Assembly: GCA_910585665.1 (NCBI GenBank)
Contig: CAJUFI010000094.1
Coordinates: 1 to 10,358, forward strand
DNA: 10,358 bases
Direction: 5' to 3'
Source: an uncultured Acetatifactor sp.
GTDB lineage: Bacteria; Bacillota; Clostridia; Lachnospirales; Lachnospiraceae
The translations under genes were made by a program, and so were the position numbers. Below are positions 6,363 through 10,358 of this stretch, piece after piece (the stretch's first letter is position 1; each line of letters starts with the position of its first letter). A model generated the notes under the pieces. That model saw only the letters and a list, made by a program, of their open reading frames with translations, did not search any database and was not told the DNA's origin.

Positions 6363-9038
6363 CAGCTGTTCCGTGGCCGGGATGTCCCCGAAGGCGGGCC
6401 TGGGAGTCCGGCTGCCGGAGCGGATGGGATTGGCGGCTCTGGGGGCAGCGGGTTTGGGCGCTTGTCTGCTTTGGGGATTGGCCGCAGGGTTGCCGGTCGC
6501 TTTGCCATTCGGGAAAGCGGTGTCCCGCAAGCTGACTTTGGCAAGGGGCCTTTGCTTTCCGGGTTCCGGCTTTTGGGTATCAAGAACCTGGCCGGATTCG
6601 GAAATCCAGCTCTGGCTTTGGAAGCTTCTCCGGGCGCTCCCCGGGGGATTTGACTCGGAAGTCTTGTGCTCTTTTGGGAGTCCTTCCCAGGAGCCTGCTC
6701 CGGAGATTGTGGGCTTTTTGGTGGATGCACCCTGTCCTTTTCGGGGGGCTGGCCCAGGAGCGTCCGGCGATTTCCGGGTATCCGAACGCCCTTCATGTTC
6801 CTGGATATCTGAATCATCCTGGAGCCCCTGGCTTTCCGGGATTTGGGGCAGATCGCCATCCCGCTCTGGAACCGGATCCGCGATCAGCCCGGTAAGGTCT
6901 TCCGTATAGAGCACGCACAGCTCGTGGAGGGCACGGGTGGCGGCCACATAGAGAAGCTTCGCGTGCCCGTCGTCCACCGGGTAATCCGTCCTGGTGGGGT
7001 CTAAAATGAGCACCGTATCGAATTCCAGTCCCTTGGTGTACTCCACCGGGAGCACCATGACGCCGTTTCCGAAGACGGCTTTCTCCAGGTCGTTTTCCAT
7101 GATTTCCAGATACTGCCCCAGTTCCTTCGCAGCCCAGCCTGCACCGTGCTGGTTTCTGCAGACTACTGCGATAGTATCATATCCTTTTTTCTGCCACTCT
7201 TTGCATACCCTGGCGGCCTCCGGAATCAGATCCGCCTCCCCGCTCTGCCGGACCGTCACAGGCTCTCCGTGGCGGATAATGGGCTCCACAGGATAGCTGG
7301 AAAATTTCCCGTGATGCAGGATGTGGGTGGCGAATTCGGATATTTCGACTGTGTTGCGGTAACTTTTCTTCAATATTCCGAAACTGTCCATTTCGTCCGG
7401 CAGCAGGAGCCTGCGCAGATCTTCCCAGTCGTTCAGTCCGAAGCCGAAATGGATGTTCTGGGACACGTCCCCCATGACGGTATAGGTGCAGTCCTTGATG
7501 CAGAAATGCAGGACGGAGTAGGCCATCATGCCGAAATCCTGGGCTTCGTCTATGACGATGTGGTGCGCCTCGCTGATCACCTCCGTCTCCTTGATCCGCT
7601 TGTACAGATAGGCCAGGGCCGCCAGGTCGTACACATCGAATTCGCAGCCCGGAATCTCCACGCCTTTTCCCTTCAGGGCCTGCTGCTCCAGGAATCTCCG
7701 GTACAGGTCATAGATGGAGCCCTTCCACACCTTGCCGCCATAACGGTTCCGGTAGGCTTTCAGGATGGCCTTTTTCTCCGCCGTGGTATATTTCACGCCC
7801 TTGCCGATGAACTCTTCCTTGATTTTGTTCATCAGGCGGTCGTTGAGCATATTGATTTTGTTCTGCATGGAAATGTTCGGGTTCTGGCGGATGTACCGCT
7901 CCACTGCCTCCTGATCCACCAGCAGAATCAGATCCTGAGGACGAATCTTCTGCCCCACCGTCTCATCGTAGACGCCGCTTTTGCCCTCCCGCAGGCCCTC
8001 CACGAACTGGCGGGGGTTCAGATAGATGGATTCCCGCAGGATGCTGTCCCATTCCAGCCTGTCGCAGTACGCCTCCAGATCCCGGAACCACCCCAGGCCC
8101 CCTTTGACGCTGCCCTGATTGCCGCTTTTGTCCCCTTTCCGGATGCTGTATTTCTTCTCGTCCCAATCCTCGTACAGCAGCCGGACGAACAGCTCTTCCA
8201 TGGTCATCTGCCGTATGCCGTACACGTCCAGGTCCGGCAGCACCCCTGTGATATAGTTCAGCAAGATGCGGTTGCTCCCCACGATGTAGAAATCGTCCGG
8301 CTTGAACCGTTCCGCGTAATTGTACAGGATGAAGGAAATCCGGTGCATGGCCACGGTGGTCTTCCCGGAGCCTGCCACCCCCTGGACGATGATATTGTGG
8401 TAGGGGGACTTGCGGATGATTTCGTTCTGCTCCTTTTGGATTGTGGCAACGATTTCGCCCAGCACGGCTTGCTTGTTCTTTGCCAGGTACTTGGTCAGCA
8501 GCTCGTCATTGGCGATGACCTCGCTGTCAAAATAGTCCAGCAGCCTGCTTTTTTCGATTTCATAGGTGCGCTTCAGGTTCAGACGGATGGCTATCTGCCT
8601 GTCTCCCGGCGCCGTGTAGCTGCATTGCCCCAGGCCGTTCTCGTAGTAGGCGTTGGCCACCGGGGCGCGCCAGTCCACCACGATTTGATGGGTCGGGTCA
8701 CGGGAGATGCCGCCTCTGCCGATGTAAATGGTCTCGTCCCTGCCCAGCGCCTCGTCGTAGAAGTCTATCCTGCCGAAATACGGCTTGCCCAGGGCTTTCT
8801 TGTTCCGCTCATAGACCATGCTCATCTGGTCGTGCAGGGTCATGGTGTTCTCCAGCAGGTTGATCAGTTCCGGGTTGTCGTCGTGGAAGTGGTCCAGCAT
8901 CACATCGATTTCCGCCCGCAGGCTGTCCACTTGCTCGCCATAGTTGGTCAGATTGTCACGGATGACGGAGAGCGTCTCCTCCAGGAATGCCTCCTCGTCC
9001 TGCCGGGTGGTGCCCCGTAGTAGTTCCTCTTGATTCAT
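5652..9038 (-). CDS. HelD-like SF1 helicase/ATPase fused to a GH31 N-terminal-like domain
   Basis: The product is 1128 residues. Residues 1-85 are a charged helical, probably coiled-coil N-terminus, as in HelD proteins, which insert an arm into RNA polymerase. The UvrD-like ATPase follows: Walker A GVAGSGKTTVAMHR (220-233), Walker B HIVIDEAQD (493-501), motif III-like VMGDVSQNIHFGFG (521-534), motif IV-like KKSYRNTVEIS (557-567), EYTKGLEFDTVLILD (666-680) and motif VI LLYVAATRAL (695-704). Between Walker A and B lies a roughly 200-residue insert, as in HelD. HelD proteins usually end near residue 720-770. Here a Pro/Ser/Gly/Lys-rich linker (about 720-890) leads to a domain (893-1128) like the mutarotase-type N-terminal domain of family 31 glycoside hydrolases. 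The ATG at 9038 follows AAGGAAGGAT at suitable spacing. The inferred role is ATP-driven release or recycling of stalled RNA polymerase; the purpose of the extra domain is unknown. The HelD call is strong, the C-terminal call moderate. Confidence 0.9.
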   Translation of the reverse strand: MNQEELLRGTTRQDEEAFLEETLSVIRDNLTNYGEQVDSLRAEIDVMLDHFHDDNPELINLLENTMTLHDQMSMVYERNKKALGKPYFGRIDFYDEALGRDETIYIGRGGISRDPTHQIVVDWRAPVANAYYENGLGQCSYTAPGDRQIAIRLNLKRTYEIEKSRLLDYFDSEVIANDELLTKYLAKNKQAVLGEIVATIQKEQNEIIRKSPYHNIIVQGVAGSGKTTVAMHRISFILYNYAERFKPDDFYIVGSNRILLNYITGVLPDLDVYGIRQMTMEELFVRLLYEDWDEKKYSIRKGDKSGNQGSVKGGLGWFRDLEAYCDRLEWDSILRESIYLNPRQFVEGLREGKSGVYDETVGQKIRPQDLILLVDQEAVERYIRQNPNISMQNKINMLNDRLMNKIKEEFIGKGVKYTTAEKKAILKAYRNRYGGKVWKGSIYDLYRRFLEQQALKGKGVEIPGCEFDVYDLAALAYLYKRIKETEVISEAHHIVIDEAQDFGMMAYSVLHFCIKDCTYTVMGDVSQNIHFGFGLNDWEDLRRLLLPDEMDSFGILKKSYRNTVEISEFATHILHHGKFSSYPVEPIIRHGEPVTVRQSGEADLIPEAARVCKEWQKKGYDTIAVVCRNQHGAGWAAKELGQYLEIMENDLEKAVFGNGVMVLPVEYTKGLEFDTVLILDPTRTDYPVDDGHAKLLYVAATRALHELCVLYTEDLTGLIADPVPERDGDLPQIPESQGLQDDSDIQEHEGRSDTRKSPDAPGPAPRKGQGASTKKPTISGAGSWEGLPKEHKTSESNPPGSARRSFQSQSWISESGQVLDTQKPEPGKQRPLAKVSLRDTAFPNGKATGNPAANPQSRQAPKPAAPRAANPIRSGSRTPRPAFGDIPATEQLRPLGHGKIDLAIRWVTRQPDGLYLQSRYGILRLSPIGSAILRVTFVRDGQPDKAVHPGIAVDRTEKFWMYKDSGKLVELTTDELLLQVDKTTGSIRYLAQEEETSGKPRLLLAERAKDCRQLEEGPGKRKRTWLYLDWTKEEHLYGFGAAGQTSVPLRGGARYLSQQKEGGKLPFLLSDKGYGILLATDFPAFCCDIPAYGSYLYTEHSRQMDFYFIAGKRQDTILNAYAYLCGTL

Positions 9039-9080
9039 TGGTCGATCCTTCCTTTCTGGTTTTCTGCCGGGTCATTTAAA

Positions 9081-9109
9081 AGTATAGCGGAAAGTGAAAA
9101 AAATACTAG
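9081..9109 (-). promoter_or_regulatory. Possible promoter of the helicase fusion gene
   Basis: On the minus strand a TATACT -10 box (9081-9086) lies about 40 bases upstream of the ATG at 9038, in an AT-rich stretch and with a clear ribosome-binding site between them. The hexamer 17 bases upstream, CTAGTA (9104-9109), is a poor -35 match. It is therefore a weak or activator-dependent candidate. Confidence 0.38.
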
Positions 9110-9154
9110 ACTTTTCTTTTCATATTTGGTATAGTGTTATATAGGGTTGTGCCT

Positions 9155-9186
9155 AAAAAAAGCTACTGTTTGACAGTAGCTTTTTG
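9155..9186 (-). terminator. Rho-independent terminator after the ABC/small-ORF string
   Basis: GCTACTG (9162-9168) and CAGTAGC (9174-9180) form a perfect 7-bp stem with a TTTGA loop, flanked by A7 on one side and T5 on the other. Read on the minus strand it ends with seven T residues and closes the gene string entering from the right. The symmetry means it could also stop plus-strand transcripts from the helicase promoter region. Confidence 0.88.
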
Positions 9187-9232
9187 TCGTTATTTCGTAT
9201 TCTTATCTTTCTTTAGCCTATCCTCATCGTAA

Positions 9233-9427
9233 TTAACCGCAAATGATTTTGAGCAGCACGCTCTTCCCCGATCCGTTTGCGCCTACAATTGCGCAGCTCT
9301 CTCCTCTCAGCATCCGAAAGTTCAAATCCGTGGACAGCACACTCCCTTTATACGCCTTTTTTAAATGCTCCAACTCCACAATAGTTTCCAGAAATCTCTC
9401 ACATTCTGTCTTAAGCTTTGTCAGCAT
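9233..9427 (-). pseudogene. ABC transporter ATP-binding protein, N-terminal fragment
   Basis: The 64-residue frame is the start of an ABC transporter ATPase. It has a typical entry strand (IVELEHLKKAYKGS), an NFRMLRGESCAIVGANGSGK lead-in and a complete Walker A, GANGSGKS (residues 49-56), and stops eight residues later at IICG. Q-loop, LSGGQ signature, Walker B and H-loop are all missing; a whole subunit would be about 200-250 residues. After the TAA, the frame shifted by one base reads on as a short charged tail (VNYDEDRLKKDKNTK) that ends at 9190, directly before the hairpin terminator. That tail looks like a genuine C-terminus, so an internal deletion with frame loss is the likely history. 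GGGAG about 10 bases before the ATG would allow initiation, 5 bases after the preceding gene. Its former substrate cannot be told. Confidence 0.75.
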
Positions 9428-9432
9428 AATTC

Positions 9433-9726
9433 TTATTCTCCCTTGCCAGCTGTTTTCAAAATATCTTCCAGATCTTCATATGTCCCAAAGACCGGTTTTT
9501 TTATCCTGTAATTAACATCAATAAGCCGCCTTGAATAGATGCTCCAGGGTTCGCCAAGCAGCAGTTCGCCATTTTCCCTGACTACCCAGACAAAATCGGC
9601 CATGCCATCCCGCAATATGATATGAAAACCAAATGTAAAAGCCCCGGCCTGCTCCTCTGTTATTTTATGAAATCTTTCTTTGGAATGAAACATCGGAGAA
9701 TACCCTAAATCCCTGATGATACTCAT
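9433..9726 (-). CDS. Uncharacterised 97-residue protein
   Basis: I do not recognise this family. The product is soluble, with no signal peptide or membrane helix. It has an aromatic-rich, probably alpha/beta core (AGAFTFGFHIILRDGMADFVWVVRENGELLLGE) followed by a charged end rich in Lys, Glu and Asp. Size and composition resemble those of many small immunity or accessory proteins, but no specific motif supports that. Its ATG overlaps the stop of the 47-residue ORF upstream as ATGA, so translational coupling is likely; the independent site (GAGAGAG) is mediocre. The ABC ATPase fragment starts 5 bases after its stop. The tight string suggests that the three were once an operon around an ABC transporter. 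The gene seems intact, although its neighbours are damaged. Confidence 0.6.
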   Translation of the reverse strand: MSIIRDLGYSPMFHSKERFHKITEEQAGAFTFGFHIILRDGMADFVWVVRENGELLLGEPWSIYSRRLIDVNYRIKKPVFGTYEDLEDILKTAGKGE

Positions 9727-9866
9727 GACTCATCTCTCTCAACATAAACTAAGCGTTCGTCTGACGGCATCCTCTCACTGCTGAAGTGGCCGGACAATTC
9801 TTCATACCGCCTGATAAAGTCCATTTTTAGCAGCGCATTTTTGACTTTAAAATGCAGTTCTGTCAT
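9723..9866 (-). CDS. Small ORF, 47 residues, unknown
   Basis: This short frame begins at an ATG preceded by AAGGAAGGG at about 10 bases and encodes a hydrophilic, mostly helical peptide beginning MTELHFKVKNALLKMDFIRR. It ends with an acidic tail (VYVERDES). The stop codon shares ATGA with the start of the 97-residue gene. There is no double-glycine leader, no Cys residue and no membrane segment, so it does not look like an obvious bacteriocin or lanthipeptide precursor. The strong ribosome-binding site and the overlap support translation. It could instead be a relic of a longer gene. No function is proposed. Confidence 0.5.
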   Translation of the reverse strand: MTELHFKVKNALLKMDFIRRYEELSGHFSSERMPSDERLVYVERDES

Positions 9867-9872
9867 AATTCA

Positions 9873-10064
9873 TCAACCCTTCCTTTCAGTCAGCCATGCC
9901 ACTCCCGGATACAGCTCACCTGTCCGCGCAAAATACTCCACACAGATTCTGTCATCTGATTGATAAAAGCCATTCACCATATGTAAAGCCTCTCTGATAC
10001 ATACTTTCAAACAGAATCTACCCGGCGATATAGGCGTCCTCCATCCCGCTGTCCACGCTGCCGC
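9873..10064 (-). pseudogene. C-terminal gene remnant of unknown family
   Basis: An open minus-strand frame ends at a TGA at 9873, 7 bases before the 47-residue ORF. Its last 45 or so residues look like real protein: CIREALHMVNGFY, QSDDRICVEYFARTG, ELYPGVAWLTERKG. There is no start codon with a ribosome-binding site; the only ATG in frame leaves 35 residues. Further upstream the frame becomes low quality, and another frame there (SVSGSVDSGMEDAYIAG) looks more protein-like, which suggests a frameshift or junction near 10020-10030. I read it as the tail of a broken gene in the same string as the small ORFs. Family unknown. Confidence 0.4.
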
Positions 10065-10086
10065 TTACACTTCACTGCCTGTTGCT

Positions 10087-10227
10087 TTATAAGTACAGCA
10101 ATTCGCCCCATTCGGGTGTGATTAAATGGCAGGGCACCTCATCCAATCCGATCCAAGGATAGCTCCGGTAGTTTGCGGTGAACATGTCGTTGAGGAAAGC
10201 CACCGGTTCCGGGAAGGGCGCGTAAAG
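10087..10227 (-). pseudogene. C-terminal gene remnant (46 residues) at the region boundary
   Basis: This minus-strand frame runs from a TAG at 10228-10230 to the TAA at 10087 and reads like the end of a soluble protein: LYAPFPEPVAFLNDMF, TANYRSYPWIGLDEV, CHLITPEWGELLYL. It has no usable start, so the gene was cut at about 10228, exactly where the promoter of the plus-strand helix-turn-helix gene begins. I do not recognise the family. Together with the fragment ending at 9873 it accounts for most of the 416 bases between 9867 and 10282 that hold no intact gene; the rest of that stretch shows nothing else. Confidence 0.4.
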
Positions 10228-10231
10228 CTAC

Positions 10232-10260
10232 TTGTTTTTTTCGCTTAAACGAAATATAAT
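10232..10260 (+). promoter_or_regulatory. Sigma-A promoter of the helix-turn-helix gene
   Basis: TTGTTT (10232-10237) and a perfect TATAAT (10255-10260) are separated by 17 bases. Transcription should start near 10267, directly before GAGGAGG, so the untranslated leader is very short. It directs the plus-strand gene at 10283. Confidence 0.75.
10239..10254. promoter_or_regulatory. Imperfect palindrome in the promoter spacer, candidate operator
   Basis: TTTCGcTTAAaCGAAA is a 16-base near-palindrome with one mismatched pair. It fills the spacer between the -35 and -10 boxes almost exactly, so a dimeric repressor bound there would block RNA polymerase. Autoregulation by the downstream helix-turn-helix protein is possible but unproven. 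Confidence 0.4.
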
Positions 10261-10282
10261 ATCTTGCGAGGAGGAAACGATT

Positions 10283-10358
10283 ATGGATTTTATGACAACT
10301 AAGGAAGCTGCCTTGAAATGGGGGCTTACAAACAGAATGGTACAATATTACTGCAAAG
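10283..10358 (+). CDS. Helix-turn-helix DNA-binding protein (partial, runs off the window)
   Basis: Only the first 25 codons are present: MDFMTTKEAALKWGLTNRMV and then QYYCK. The pattern TTKEAALKWGLTNRMVQYYC matches the start of small excisionase/MerR-like helix-turn-helix proteins (HTH_17 type), which are common in Firmicute mobile elements and accessory islands and often begin MDYMTTKEAA. The start is secure: GAGGAGG lies 8 bases before the ATG, behind a good promoter. Such proteins bind DNA as small regulators or recombination directionality factors; which applies here cannot be told from the fragment. It points away from the decayed string on the left, consistent with a region boundary near 10228. 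Confidence 0.75.
   Translation, partial: MDFMTTKEAALKWGLTNRMVQYYCK

Noticed and set aside
5934..6909. Plus- and minus-strand frames of 67-239 codons over the linker and GH31-like region
   Set aside because: They are alternative frames of a GC-rich, repetitive linker; compositions are Pro/Arg/Gly-skewed and no start has a good ribosome-binding site.
7146..9020. A 624-codon plus-strand open frame
   Set aside because: It lies entirely antisense to the helicase, whose motifs are unmistakable. Its translation is a His/Val/Gln-rich shadow with no motifs, caused by the codon bias of GC-rich DNA.
10139..10345. A 68-codon minus-strand frame at the right end
   Set aside because: It covers the plus-strand promoter and the helix-turn-helix start, is rich in Arg/His/Ser, and has no ribosome-binding site. 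The frame ending at 10087 reads more like protein.
1..10358. CRISPR arrays, tRNA or rRNA genes, complete insertion sequences
   Set aside because: No regularly spaced direct repeats, cloverleaf-like sequences, rRNA-like segments or transposase frames with terminal inverted repeats were seen.

Overview
The window looks like chromosomal DNA of a Clostridia-class Firmicute, most likely a Lachnospiraceae-type gut bacterium. This rests on the purine-rich ribosome-binding sites, the protein families present and the gene order; no marker gene gives a species. From position 1 to about 9040 the DNA is GC-rich. To the right of about 9040 it becomes visibly more AT-rich and holds mostly broken or unrecognised genes.

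Left block (58-5127, all minus strand). Reading in the direction of transcription, there are the first half of a MoxR-type AAA+ ATPase, the last part of a membrane protein with a DUF4129-like tail, a large radical SAM protein (TIGR03960 type), its small partner (TIGR03936/DUF2344 type) and a ribonuclease E/G family protein. The last three form a compact operon that in related genomes usually leads into the L21/L27 ribosomal protein genes, which would lie beyond position 1. The first two are remnants joined by a deletion at about 4675-4680, which removed the rest of the MoxR gene, anything that lay between them, and the front of the membrane protein gene.

Middle block (5279-9038). A small single-pass membrane protein of unknown function on the plus strand converges with a very large minus-strand gene; their stop codons are only 7 bases apart. 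The large gene encodes 1128 residues. Residues 1 to about 720 are a HelD-type superfamily 1 helicase-like ATPase, the kind that binds RNA polymerase and helps recycle it. After a 170-residue disordered linker comes a domain resembling the N-terminal non-catalytic beta-sandwich domain of family 31 glycoside hydrolases, with no catalytic barrel after it. This helicase/sugar-enzyme-domain fusion is the most unusual thing in the window.

Right block (9039-10358). A weak promoter region and a strong hairpin terminator separate the helicase gene from a string of minus-strand pieces: a C-terminal gene remnant, a 47-residue ORF, a 97-residue ORF that overlaps it by ATGA, and an ABC transporter ATPase cut off just after its Walker A motif. 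A further C-terminal remnant lies upstream. At the right edge a plus-strand gene starts, encoding a small helix-turn-helix protein with a good sigma-A promoter and a palindrome in the promoter spacer. The area looks like the decayed edge of an accessory or mobile region.

No rRNA, tRNA, CRISPR array or complete insertion sequence was seen.
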